From JALZMG01 sp963844175 (GTDB lineage Bacteria; Actinomycetota; Acidimicrobiia; Acidimicrobiales; Ilumatobacteraceae), in assembly GCA_963844175.1 (NCBI GenBank), contig CAWJNE010000013.1, positions 62,001-126,000 of the forward strand: a stretch of 64,000 nt of DNA. The letters are read 5' to 3'. Positions within the stretch are counted from its first letter, which is position 1; each line of letters starts with the position of its first letter. The position numbers were made by a program, and so were the translations under genes. The notes beneath the pieces were generated by a model. That model saw only the letters and a list, made by a program, of their open reading frames with translations. It was not told the origin of the DNA and searched no databases. Shown piece after piece: positions 17,999 to 26,915 of this stretch.

Positions 17999-18803
17999 CG
18001 CTGAATCCCCGCGACGCGGCGCCGTAGACCAGCCAGCCAATGACGAAGATGATCACGGCCACGATGGCGTACCCGACGAGCGGCCACAGCGACGGGATCT
18101 CGCCAAGGAAAAGCAGCTTCTTGGAGGCCGGCAAGATGATGCCGAGCGGCGTGAGGTACTCCATGGCCCAGCGGATGTTCTCGGGCAGTTCATCGAGCGG
18201 GTAGAAGATCGGGCTCAGGAACAGGATCGCCGTCGTCAGCAGTGGTACGACCTGCTGGACGTCACGGAAGTATGCGGCGATGGAGGCGATGATCATCCCG
18301 GTGCCCGACGCCAGCGTGAGCAACAGGAGGACGAGCACGGGCGTCAAGAGGATGGTCGCCGGCGGCGCCCTGCGCTCCAACAGCACGAACATGATGAGGA
18401 AGGGGATGCTGTTCAGCGCGAACGTGAAGAGCGACGCCAGCGATGAGGCGAGCGGCAGCACACGCGGGCTGACCGTCGTTCGCTTGATGAGGAGCGAGTT
18501 GAGCTGGACCACGTTGGTGGCGTTGTTGGCGATCTCCGAGAAGAGGGTGAAGATCACGATCCCCGAGTAGATGAGCAGGGCGTAGGGGGCTTCCGACTCC
18601 GGTCCGATCCAGGAGCTCTCGAACACCTTGGCGAAGATGAACCAGTACAGCCCGAGGAGGATCAGCGGGTTGAGCAACGCCCACGCACCGCCGAGCAGCG
18701 ACTCGCGATAGCGCTGGGCGATCTGGCGCCGGGCCAACCGGACGACGAGCTGCAGCTGAATCGTGGTCCGGTCGGCGCGGACACGCTGGAACGCCCCGAT
18801 CAT
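17988..18803 (-). CDS. wzm: Polysaccharide ABC transporter permease (Wzm)
   Basis: 271 residues with six hydrophobic helices and an N-terminal amphipathic segment (LARRQIAQRYRESLLGGAW), the ABC-2 layout. Conserved features include QRYRESLLG before helix 1, the ILFLSPIFYP segment before helix 5 and a short cytoplasmic tail. It forms the membrane channel for the Wzt ATPase encoded immediately downstream. ATG 18803 starts the protein; 75 bases separate it from the upstream GT4 gene, which may contain an additional start of transcription, although no clear promoter was recognised. Confidence 0.92.
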   Translation of the reverse strand: MIGAFQRVRADRTTIQLQLVVRLARRQIAQRYRESLLGGAWALLNPLILLGLYWFIFAKVFESSWIGPESEAPYALLIYSGIVIFTLFSEIANNATNVVQLNSLLIKRTTVSPRVLPLASSLASLFTFALNSIPFLIMFVLLERRAPPATILLTPVLVLLLLTLASGTGMIIASIAAYFRDVQQVVPLLTTAILFLSPIFYPLDELPENIRWAMEYLTPLGIILPASKKLLFLGEIPSLWPLVGYAIVAVIIFVIGWLVYGAASRGFSDVV

Positions 18804-18878
18804 GCGAGAACCTCACGGTGGCCGGTGACGCCAATCAAAGGACCTTGCTGATGATTCGCTCGGTCGAAGACTCCCTCG

Positions 18879-20033
18879 CTATGGGAAATCCCGCTGCGCA
18901 CCCCTGATGGCGAGCAGCATCGAGCAGTTGTCGGGGCCGGGCAGGGCGGCGATGGTGGCGATGAGGCGTCCGAAGTGCGACGACGACTCGGGCCAATCCG
19001 GCCAGGTGGCGGCAGTCGCCACGGCCCCGGCGCGCAACCGACCGAGCAGCGCCGGGTTACGCTTCAGCGATCTGATCGCGTCCAACACGCCGTCCTCGTC
19101 GTTCATAGGGACCACGAGCCCGTTCTTGCCGTGGTCGACGTACTCCTCGTGGCCGGTCACGTCGTAGGTCACGACCGTTCCTCCGCAGTGGAACATCTCG
19201 AGCGGCGGGCCGTACATTCCCTCGACTTGACTGAGCTTGACCAACACGTCACACGACCGGTACACGGTCGACGTGCTCTCGACGCGCACCCGCTCGAAGA
19301 CGCGGTCGGCACCAGCGCCGTCCCCCGGCGGTGCGGCGGTCATCAACCACACCTCGTCCGCACCACCGGCGCGAGCCAGGGCGATGGCGTTGGCGACGCG
19401 CTTCATCGGCACGTCGACAGCCCCCTCGACGAGCACCCGCAGATGCCCATCCCGCCGGCCGCTGATCGCCGGACCCATCGGGTTGTAGACGTCCTTGCGA
19501 ATCCCGTTGCGGACGAGCAGCGCCGGTGCCCGATGACGGATGGCCAGGTAGAGCTGCATCCACTCGGCGATCGTGATGATCGTCAGCCCGAAGGTGTAGG
19601 TGAGCTCGGCGAGCGCAGTGGCCCACTTGCCCTGCTCCTCCTCACCGTAGAAGCGCGCCTCGATCGACTGCACGAGGTAGACGTAGTGACGGGCACGGAT
19701 TCGCGGCAGCTCGTACGCCGTCGCCCACCAGGTCGCGATCGCAACGTCGAACGCGTCGCGCTCGGCCTCCTCGAGCGAAACAACCTCGACACGATCGAGC
19801 GCCGGGTGCCAGCGGGTGCCGGCATCGTGGTGCATCGCGGCGACGATCACGTCCCAGCCCTGATCGAGCAACCAGTTGGCATGCTCGAGGACGACGTAGG
19901 TCCCTCCGCTCACGTTGGTCGAACCGACGATGAACACCACCCGACGCGGCGAGTCCCCGACGGACCGGGTCACCTGGAACCGGGAGAAGTACTCGTGCAG
20001 GTACGGATCGTCGCCGACGACCGCGTGCCTCAC
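18879..20033 (-). CDS. GT4 family glycosyltransferase
   Basis: 384 residues with a GT-B fold. An N-terminal Rossmann-like half has VVFIVGSTNVSGGTYVV and HHDAGTRW. The C-terminal half has LVEGAVDVPMKR, VKLSQVEGMYGPPLEMF (the donor-binding E-x7-E region, in which EGMYGPPLE is the typical loop) and the GLVVPMNDEDGV segment. It transfers a sugar from an NDP donor during glycan assembly. GTG 20033 has GAGGAG upstream and overlaps the stop of the HAD-repeat gene as GTGA, indicating coupling. The DVYNPMGP segment after the hinge is typical of rhamnan-type GT4 enzymes, though the sugar is not determined. Confidence 0.85.
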   Translation of the reverse strand: MRHAVVGDDPYLHEYFSRFQVTRSVGDSPRRVVFIVGSTNVSGGTYVVLEHANWLLDQGWDVIVAAMHHDAGTRWHPALDRVEVVSLEEAERDAFDVAIATWWATAYELPRIRARHYVYLVQSIEARFYGEEEQGKWATALAELTYTFGLTIITIAEWMQLYLAIRHRAPALLVRNGIRKDVYNPMGPAISGRRDGHLRVLVEGAVDVPMKRVANAIALARAGGADEVWLMTAAPPGDGAGADRVFERVRVESTSTVYRSCDVLVKLSQVEGMYGPPLEMFHCGGTVVTYDVTGHEEYVDHGKNGLVVPMNDEDGVLDAIRSLKRNPALLGRLRAGAVATAATWPDWPESSSHFGRLIATIAALPGPDNCSMLLAIRGAQRDFP

Positions 20034-22693
20034 CGCAGCTCCTCACGTTGGCGACGGATCACGTCGAGCGCCCGCACTGGTAGCCACGCCGCCCAGCCCT
20101 CGGCCCACAAGCTCGTCGCCGCGCTCACACGCTGGCGCGGTTCGACGTCGCCATACGTCAGGCTCATGTCCGGCTGCGACTTGCCGTACGGCGTGACGTT
20201 CAGTGCGCCGAACGTGTCATCGTGGGCGGAGAAGAACCAGATGTCGGCGACGCCAGGCGAAGGACTGGCGTAATAGCGACGGATCGATTCCTGCAGTCCG
20301 GTACGCAGCATCTCGGCCGACGCGCCCCACGCGACGTATCGACGAGCGGCGACGGGCGCGCCCAGTCGCAGCCCGTCCTGGAAGGCGACGACCAGATCGT
20401 CGGCCCGGCCATGCTCCACATGGGGGATGGGCTCGATTCGACCCTCGACGTCGCGGTATGCGAGCACCGACGGGATCGGCGGAGTCAACGGCGCCTCGAG
20501 CGCCGCAGGCGGGGCGACGAAGTCGAACGGGTCGCCACGGTTCCCGTCGAAGATCACGGCGCGCTTCGTTGCGTTGGCCGGTTGCGGGTTCAGGAAGGGG
20601 AACAGCCCGAGGTAGACGCCATGCAGCTCTCGATCGGGCAGGAGGTGGCAGAGGTTGTCCTGGATCGTGCCGCGCCAGCCGACATCGACGACGACGCTGG
20701 TCGCACCGTCGAAGCCCCGGTCGTCGAGGTATCGCAGCAGCGCGGCGCGTTGGGCGCGCAGCGACGATGTGATGGCGGCTTCGACGTCGGGCCGTTCGAG
20801 GAACTGCCTGACGCCCAGGTGGCGGCCGATCTCGTCAATGGGCGTGTCTGGTTCCAGGCCGGCGCGACGCAGAGGCGCCGCAAACTCGGCCGGGTCGAGG
20901 TTCAGTGACGCCAACAACCCATTGGGCGATTGGTTGGCGTACTGCCGCCACATCCGCGACATCGACTCGCCGTCGAGGGCGCGCAGTGAGGCGCCGAACG
21001 TCGACCGTCGGCTTACCTCGAGGTGCACGGCACGTTGCGCGTGGCGGCCGAACATCGTGTCGGCGACCTGGGCATGGAGCCTGGCCGCGGAGGCACCCTC
21101 GCGGCTGAGGTAGTGCACGGTGTCGACTCCGACCTCGATCGCCCGTTCCATGGCGCCGGCGACGAACGGAACGACGAACGCCGCCGCCCGCACGCCGGCG
21201 GTGAACGCAGTTCGTTCGGAGATGGTCGCTTGGGCTCGGCCGACCGTGGTCGCGGCAATCTCGTCGAGCTCGGCCTCTAACTCCAAGACCGCGTCGACGT
21301 ACCACGACCGCGTCAGTCCGCCCGGTGCGGGCAGATGGCGATCGAGCGGCGTGACGATGATGGCGTCGGCGCCGGCGGCGCGCGCCATCTCGCCGTCGGT
21401 GACGACGTTGTCGCCGATGTGCAAATGGCGAGACGGCACCACGTCGAAACGGCTCTCCACGAGCTTGTAGATCGTGCCCAGGCGCTTCGACGCGCCCTCG
21501 TCGACGGAGCTCACCACGGCGACGCGCTCGGTGTCGACGCCGTGGTGGCGGAGCAGTCGAGCCAGACCGGCGGCGCCGATGTAGAAGTCGGACAGCGCGA
21601 CCACGGCTGGGCCGCCGTCGGTCTCGAGCAGCCGGCTGAGCAGCTCCATGCTCTCGGGGATCGGAACCGTGCCCGCGAGCTCGTCTTGGAGCTCAGCCTC
21701 GGCCAACGTGGCGGCGAGCGCAGTTGAGTCGGCGACGCGCAGCCCGGCGGTCTCGATCGTCCGACGCAACACGTCCTCGAGCTCGTACTCCTCGTGGTCG
21801 ACCTCGCCGGCCATCGTCGCCTCGACGTGCACACGCAGCTCGAAGAGTGACCACGTCGAGCTCGGCGACTCGGCGGCGATGGCCATCCGGCGCGCCGTCG
21901 CCACCTTCGCCGCATCAGCGGGGCGGTCGCGGACGAGGAGCGTGTCCCACACGTCGAACGACACCAGGTCGTGCTGGCGTCCGCTCACCATCCGCAGCGA
22001 GACCGAGACCTCCTCCCCGCCTGCCGCCGTCGCCCGGGCGTGCTGAACCCCGACGTGGCGGTGCGTCGACGCTGCGTCGCGACGATCACCGAGGAGGTCG
22101 TTGGTGTGGGATTCGGACACCGTCCGGCCCTCTCGATGGCCCCACTCGACGTAGTGGACGAGGGGGTTGGTCTCGGCTCCGATGTCGGGGTTGACCGCCG
22201 AGTACCAGTGTGTCGAGAACCACGGGGACGGATCGCGTCCTTCGCGCCAGCCTCGCTCCAGGTAGTGCGCCAGCGGCTCGACCTCCCGGTGGCCCTCGGC
22301 CATGAAGTGCTCCAGGTACCAGCCGGTGGCGAACATCGGCGACGGGTCGAAGCGCCTTCGCCACCCGACCTCGAGGTAGTGCTGCAGCGGCTTCTGACGT
22401 CCGATGGCCCGGCGGTGGTTGGCGACGTAGAAGTCGGCGTCGAAGACCCGGGCGACCGGCGATACGGGCTCGCTTCCAGGTCGCGCTTGATCCGGCTTCA
22501 CCCTGTGCCACACGGCGCTGCGGTTGAGGGCCGCCCGAGCTCGCCGGATCGCAGCGATGAGCCCCGAGGGCAGGTACGGCGCCGCCGCTCGACCGATGAG
22601 GTGGACACGCACGAGCCCGACGCGTACGCCGGCGAGGCCGCGATGGAGCGCTCGCCAAGCGCGATGCCGGACTTTTCTCAGGAGCGCGAGCAC
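20030..22693 (-). CDS. HAD-superfamily protein with three N-terminal tandem repeats (COG5610-like)
   Basis: 887 residues. Residues about 84-196 hold three repeats of roughly 38 residues, each with a (D/T)xxWY or DFYV start, a PLxHYxExGxREGRDPSP core and an aromatic residue. Similar repeats accompany glycosyltransferases in surface-polysaccharide clusters. HAD motif I is SFDVWDTLLVRDRP (245-258), motif II VVALSDFYIG, and motif III/IV HLHIGDNVVTD. The following domain carries HYLSREGASAARL and VVVDVGWRGTIQ, matching the protein at 12671-15277. It is a predicted hydrolase or scaffold in glycan synthesis; the reaction is unknown. The start is GTG 22693, and the gene is followed with GTGA coupling by the GT4 gene. 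Confidence 0.78.
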   Translation of the reverse strand: MLALLRKVRHRAWRALHRGLAGVRVGLVRVHLIGRAAAPYLPSGLIAAIRRARAALNRSAVWHRVKPDQARPGSEPVSPVARVFDADFYVANHRRAIGRQKPLQHYLEVGWRRRFDPSPMFATGWYLEHFMAEGHREVEPLAHYLERGWREGRDPSPWFSTHWYSAVNPDIGAETNPLVHYVEWGHREGRTVSESHTNDLLGDRRDAASTHRHVGVQHARATAAGGEEVSVSLRMVSGRQHDLVSFDVWDTLLVRDRPADAAKVATARRMAIAAESPSSTWSLFELRVHVEATMAGEVDHEEYELEDVLRRTIETAGLRVADSTALAATLAEAELQDELAGTVPIPESMELLSRLLETDGGPAVVALSDFYIGAAGLARLLRHHGVDTERVAVVSSVDEGASKRLGTIYKLVESRFDVVPSRHLHIGDNVVTDGEMARAAGADAIIVTPLDRHLPAPGGLTRSWYVDAVLELEAELDEIAATTVGRAQATISERTAFTAGVRAAAFVVPFVAGAMERAIEVGVDTVHYLSREGASAARLHAQVADTMFGRHAQRAVHLEVSRRSTFGASLRALDGESMSRMWRQYANQSPNGLLASLNLDPAEFAAPLRRAGLEPDTPIDEIGRHLGVRQFLERPDVEAAITSSLRAQRAALLRYLDDRGFDGATSVVVDVGWRGTIQDNLCHLLPDRELHGVYLGLFPFLNPQPANATKRAVIFDGNRGDPFDFVAPPAALEAPLTPPIPSVLAYRDVEGRIEPIPHVEHGRADDLVVAFQDGLRLGAPVAARRYVAWGASAEMLRTGLQESIRRYYASPSPGVADIWFFSAHDDTFGALNVTPYGKSQPDMSLTYGDVEPRQRVSAATSLWAEGWAAWLPVRALDVIRRQREELR

Positions 22694-22710
22694 AACGATC
22701 TCAGCGTCGA

Positions 22711-23691
22711 TCAGGAGTGTGGAACGGCATCAGCAACGCCGGCAACGAGCTCTTCGATGCGGCGGGCCTGTGCCGCCAAGGCCTCGTCGCGACCGGCGAC
22801 CAAGCGATCCTGGTTCTCGATCAACGCCTGCTTGGCGTCGACCGTCTGCGCCTGTGCGGCGAGGGCCTGGTCGCGCTCGGCGATCAGCTGGTCCTGGTGC
22901 TCGACGATCGCCTGGCGGGCCTGTAGCAGTCGCCCGTCGTCCTCGATGCGCATCTCACGCACGTCCGCCGCGGCCTGGGCCGGGTAGTAGCGGGCGATCT
23001 GGGCGAACTCGTCGGATGCCAGCAGCGTCGCCAACGCGGGATCGCTGGTGATGACCCCGAGACCGAAGTTGTGGAAGAAGTTGAAGCCGCCCAACTCGTC
23101 ACTGATCTCGGCCCAGAACCGTGACGATTCGTACCCGCTGTCCTCGGCGACGTCGTGGAACAGGACGGTGGCCTGGGGGCCGAGCTTGGGTCGCCACGTT
23201 GCGAAGTCGTGGGCGACCGCCTCGTGGGTGTGCAAGCCGTCGATGTGCAACAGGTCGATCATGCCCTCGTCGATCATCGCCAACGCGTCGTCGAACGTCA
23301 TGCGCAGCGCTCGAGTGGCGACACCGGGGTAGCTGCTGCGACGCCAGCGATCGAACTGGTCGAAGACCGAGTCGTCGTAGAACCCGGCGTGCTCGTCGCC
23401 CTGCCAGGTGTCGACGGCGACCAGCTCCGTGGGGAGATCGTGATCGGCGACCGCTTGGCACATGGCGAAGAATGAGCAGCCGAAGTGAGTGCCCAACTCC
23501 ACGACCAGCTTCGGTTGCGTCGCCGTAATGAGGTCGTAGGTGAACCAGCGATGACCCGCCCACGGCGAGGAACGGCGTTCACGGTCGAACCTGTCGGCGG
23601 CGAACATCGGAGAACCGATCCTCCAACCCGGAACGCGGTGCTCCACGGAGGGCCGCGGTCCGCGCCAGGCCGGGACGGGCAAAGCGTTCAC
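22711..23691 (-). CDS. Class I methyltransferase with C-terminal coiled coil (paralogue of 23880-24893)
   Basis: About 326 residues. The methyltransferase core includes RRSSPWAGHRWFTYDL, VELGTHFGCSFFA (motif I), VAVDTWQGDEHAGFYDD and DLLHIDGLHT (acidic loop). From about residue 235 the protein is a continuous coiled coil with repeated blocks related to HQDQLIAERDQALAAQ and DAKQALIENQDRLV. GTG 23691 was chosen by alignment to the divergent paralogue, whose N-terminus also begins a few residues before WRGPRP. Genes 22693 to 10890 follow on the same strand, so it heads the Wzm/Wzt operon. By analogy it may cap the polymer end that Wzt recognises (inference). Confidence 0.78.
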   Translation of the reverse strand: MNALPVPAWRGPRPSVEHRVPGWRIGSPMFAADRFDRERRSSPWAGHRWFTYDLITATQPKLVVELGTHFGCSFFAMCQAVADHDLPTELVAVDTWQGDEHAGFYDDSVFDQFDRWRRSSYPGVATRALRMTFDDALAMIDEGMIDLLHIDGLHTHEAVAHDFATWRPKLGPQATVLFHDVAEDSGYESSRFWAEISDELGGFNFFHNFGLGVITSDPALATLLASDEFAQIARYYPAQAAADVREMRIEDDGRLLQARQAIVEHQDQLIAERDQALAAQAQTVDAKQALIENQDRLVAGRDEALAAQARRIEELVAGVADAVPHS

Positions 23692-23879
23692 GGGCAACGA
23701 TGCTACGCGGCACCTCCGGCGATCGTGGTGGAGCGACGGCGTCGCCCGACACGGGACACGGAGGTCGAAGACCCCCGAACGTACGACCGAGGGGCGACAG
23801 GCCTCGTACAGGCGTGTCGCCAGACGCGTCGGCAGCGGCCCGAACCGAGCGTGCTCAAGAGTCCCCATATATTGTCTCG
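23692..23879. promoter_or_regulatory. Divergent promoter region between paired methyltransferase genes
   Basis: This 188-base stretch separates two homologous, back-to-back methyltransferase genes and contains no plausible gene. The only AT-rich spot is CCATATATTGTC at 23865-23876. TATATT at 23868-23873 would serve as a -10 element placing transcription start at or next to the GTG at 23880, i.e. a leaderless mRNA. No convincing -35 was found, and no clear promoter for the minus-strand gene. Confidence 0.45.
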
Positions 23880-24893
23880 GTGGCCAGGACCTCCGCGCCC
23901 ACGTGGCGAGGACCGCGACCGACCTCGTCGTTGGCGCCGACCATGCCGTGGACGCTCGGCGATCCGACCTTCCGAGGCGACGAGTTTGACCGCCAGCGGC
24001 GGTCGTCGCCGTGGGCCGGCCATCGCTGGTTCGCCTACGACCTCGTCGGCTGGTTGCGGCCGGACCGGCTCGTCGAGCTCGGAACCCACTTCGGCTGCTC
24101 GTTCTTCGCGTTCAGCCAGGCGGTGGCCGACCACGACCTCGACACCGAACTGATCGCCGTCGACACTTGGGCCGGCGACCCGCACGCCGGCTTCTACGAC
24201 GACGACGTTTTCGAGCAGGTCCGGTCGAACCTGGCCCAGTACTACCCGGACGTACGAACGCGCCTGCTCCGCAAGCTGTTCGACGACGCTCGCGACGATG
24301 TGGAGGACGCCTCCGTCGATCTGCTGCACATCGACGGCTTTCACACCTATGACGCCGTCGCCCATGACCTGGCGGCATGGGAGCCGAAGCTTGCCGACGA
24401 GGGCACCGTGCTGTTCCACGACGTGAGTCCGTCGTCGGGGTACGGCTCGGCGATGTTCTGGCAAGAGCTCGCCGACAAGCGCGGCGGGCTCATGTTCTGG
24501 CACAACTTCGGCCTCGGCGTCTGGACCCGGCATCATGCACTGGCCTCGCTCCTCGCATCCGAGGAGTTCGCTCAACTGGCCCGCTACTACCCGGCTCAGG
24601 CCCGCGCCGACCTGCTGGAGATGTCTGTCGAGGACCTCACTGCGATGGTCGACGCCAAGCAGCAGCTCGTCGAGCACCAGGACTTCCTCATCGCCGACCG
24701 TGACGAGGCGCTCGCCGCCCAAACCGCGCTCATCGACGCCAAGCAGGAAATCATCGACCATCAGGACGTGCTCGTCGCGGAGCGAGACGACGTGATCAGC
24801 ACCCTTCGGGACCAGCTGGAGATCGGCCCGCTGGCCGGCGACGCTGACACCAAGCCGCTCGGCATCCTTCGACCCCTGCTCCGTCGCCGCTGA
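23880..24893 (+). CDS. Class I methyltransferase with C-terminal coiled coil (paralogue of 22711-23691)
   Basis: 337 residues, about half identical by eye to its divergent neighbour: WRGPRP near the N-terminus, RRSSPWAGHRWFAYDL, VELGTHFGCSFFAFSQAV (SAM motif I), AVDTWAGDPHAGFYDD and DLLHIDGFHTYDAV. The C-terminal 110 residues form a coiled coil with repeats such as HQDFLIADRDEALAAQ and IDHQDVLVAERDDV, ending in a short basic tail. GTG 23880 is preferred because it fits the paralogue and a -10-like TATATT lies 7 bases upstream. A DUF2142 gene follows after 7 bases. It probably methylates a glycan or lipid-linked sugar; the substrate is unknown. Confidence 0.8.
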   Translation: MARTSAPTWRGPRPTSSLAPTMPWTLGDPTFRGDEFDRQRRSSPWAGHRWFAYDLVGWLRPDRLVELGTHFGCSFFAFSQAVADHDLDTELIAVDTWAGDPHAGFYDDDVFEQVRSNLAQYYPDVRTRLLRKLFDDARDDVEDASVDLLHIDGFHTYDAVAHDLAAWEPKLADEGTVLFHDVSPSSGYGSAMFWQELADKRGGLMFWHNFGLGVWTRHHALASLLASEEFAQLARYYPAQARADLLEMSVEDLTAMVDAKQQLVEHQDFLIADRDEALAAQTALIDAKQEIIDHQDVLVAERDDVISTLRDQLEIGPLAGDADTKPLGILRPLLRRR

Positions 24894-24900
24894 CACCCAG

Positions 24901-26513
24901 GTGGTCGTGCGCACAACTCCGCCCCGTGCGGCGACCGACTCAGACCTCGAAGAGGCACACGCCGCGGAGAGCGGGCCCGCCAGCCGGCCGACAGCGCGTG
25001 GGCGCCTGCGACGGGCGGGGCTACCGATCCTTCTCGCCGTGCTGCTCCTCGCCGTCGGAGCGTCCTGGGCCCTCGCCTCGCCGATCGGCGCCAGCCCCGA
25101 CGACGACTTCCACCTCGGCAGCATCTGGTGCAGCTCCACGGCGCCCGACGACGTGTGCGTTCCTGGCAGGGACGACGTCAGAGCGACGAGGATCGCTCAG
25201 ATACCAGTCGTCGTCGCACGCGAAGCGACGGTGTGCTTCGCCGGCGACCCGACGCAGTCTGCAGCCTGCCAGCCACGGCCGCAGGAAACGGGTGAGCTGG
25301 CGCAAACGCGAGCGAACAAGGGGGCGTACCCCTCCGGCTTCTACGAGCTCATGGGGATCTTCGCCAGCTCTCGGGGAGCCGTTTCGGTCCTTACGATGCG
25401 GCTCGTCGCCTGGATCGCGGTCATGTCGATCGTGGCTGCGAGCGTGGCCTTGCTCCCTGCCTCACGGCGCTCCGGATCTCTCATCGCGTTCGCTGCGACG
25501 TCCGTGCCGATGGGCGTCTTCATCTACGCATCGACCAACCCCAGCTCCTTCGTCGTCGCCGGGACGTTCGCCTACGCAACGGGGCTGATGGCCGCCTGGT
25601 GGTCGACGACCCCACGACGCCGCGTCGCTTCGACGGCGGTCGCGGTGCTCGCGGCGGCGATGGCGCTCGTGTCCCGCCCCGACGCACCGGTCTTCGTGAT
25701 CGCAGCAACGGTCGCCGTTGCGGTCCTGTGCTGGCCACTCACGAGAACGCAGCGACTGCCACTCGCCATCGCGGCAGCCGTGTCGGCGGTCAGCGTCGCG
25801 CTGTATTTGTCGTCGACGCGGTCGGGCTGACGGACGGGATGCAGATGCAACAGCTCGATCGATCGCTCGGCTCCGTGGTGTTCGAGAACGTGATCAACCT
25901 TCCGTTCCTCTGGGTCGGCTCCCTCGGGTTCGACAGGCTCGGTTGGGTCGACACGCCGGTGCCCTGGTTGACCTCCGTTGCCGCGACCGGCCTGTTTGCA
26001 GCCCTGCTCTTCAGTGGCCTCGCGGCACAATGGCGGATGAAGGCGTTCGCGCTCCTCGTGGTGGTCGCCACCATCAGCCTCGTGCCATTGGTCGTACTCG
26101 CCGGCGGCAAGAACTTCGTAGGGGAGAACGTGCAACCGAGGTACCTGCTGCCGATGCTGGCGTTGTTGCTGGCCATTGCCTTGTCGACTCCTTCCGGCAG
26201 CATGACTGCGAGGCTCACCCGGACTCAGGTCGTAGTCGGGTGGCTGGCACTGGGACTCGCCAACTCTGCCGCCCTCCACGTCAACATCCGTCGCTACACC
26301 ACCGGCGTTGACGTCGTCGGGTTCAACTTGAACAGCCCCCTCGAGTGGTGGTGGGACCGGGCTCCATCGCCCCTCGCCGTCTGGGCGCTTGGCTCGCTGA
26401 CGTTCTTCGCCGCTACCGCACTCCTCATCAAGGTGTTCGCGATGGATCGCTCCGTCGGTGACGATGGCGTTCCAGAGGCCGACGACGACACGAGCGCACT
26501 GTCAGGGCGATGA
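24901..26513 (+). pseudogene. DUF2142 family membrane protein (paralogue 3), one frameshift
   Basis: Two frames join into a protein of about 537 residues collinear with the other DUF2142 members. The first (24901-25830) has SPIGASPDDDFHLGSIWCS, FIYASTNPSS and VSRPD. The second (about 25830-26513) has LPFLWVG, ENVQPRYLLPM and SPLEWWWDRAPSP. The frame breaks in TCGGGCTGACGG: one extra C would restore GGC CTG ACG and remove the stop at 25828-25830. Reading the UGA as selenocysteine does not help because the frame after it is not DUF2142-like. The 3' end overlaps the DUF2304 gene by 12 bases. Confidence 0.8.
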
Positions 26514-26915
26514 GGCGGGCGAGATCACTTGCGCCCGGGCTTCGCTCTCGTCAACGGGGTCGGCCCCGCTCCGTTTGAGCCGATCCAGCTGCTCCCAGAT
26601 CAGCGCAGACTCCTCGGCCAACATTCGTGTCCGGTCCTCGAGACGAGACAGCTCCGAACTGAAGTGCAGGCACAGCAGCGCGAAGAACCCGAGACCGGCC
26701 ACGAGGAGGAGGGCCGGGGGGTAGGCCACCCCGGCCAACTCGGCGAGCTTGTCGAGCGCTCCCGGAATGACCGCCAGTGCGACGAGGGTCACACAAACGG
26801 CCATCCAGAGAAGTGCGTACTTCGCCCGCATCCGTCGATCGCGGACCTTCCGCAGGATCATCGCCGAAGCGACCAGAGCACCGATGACCACGATCACGTA
26901 CGTCCGTGCACTCAC
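26502..26915 (-). CDS. DUF2304 family membrane protein (copy 2)
   Basis: 137 residues with three hydrophobic helices, the RDRRMRAKYALLWM linker and a terminal acidic helix (SSELSRLEDRTRMLAEE) nearly superposable on the protein at 7318-7710. GTG 26915 overlaps the stop of the preceding GT2 gene as GTGA, giving tight translational coupling. It is the expected membrane partner of that glycosyltransferase. It is convergent with, and slightly overlaps, the frameshifted DUF2142 gene. Confidence 0.85.
   Translation of the reverse strand: MSARTYVIVVIGALVASAMILRKVRDRRMRAKYALLWMAVCVTLVALAVIPGALDKLAELAGVAYPPALLLVAGLGFFALLCLHFSSELSRLEDRTRMLAEESALIWEQLDRLKRSGADPVDESEARAQVISPASSP

Noticed and set aside
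25828..25830. UGA in the DUF2142 gene as a possible selenocysteine codon
   Set aside because: The frame after the UGA is not DUF2142-like, whereas restoring one base upstream makes a perfect continuation.
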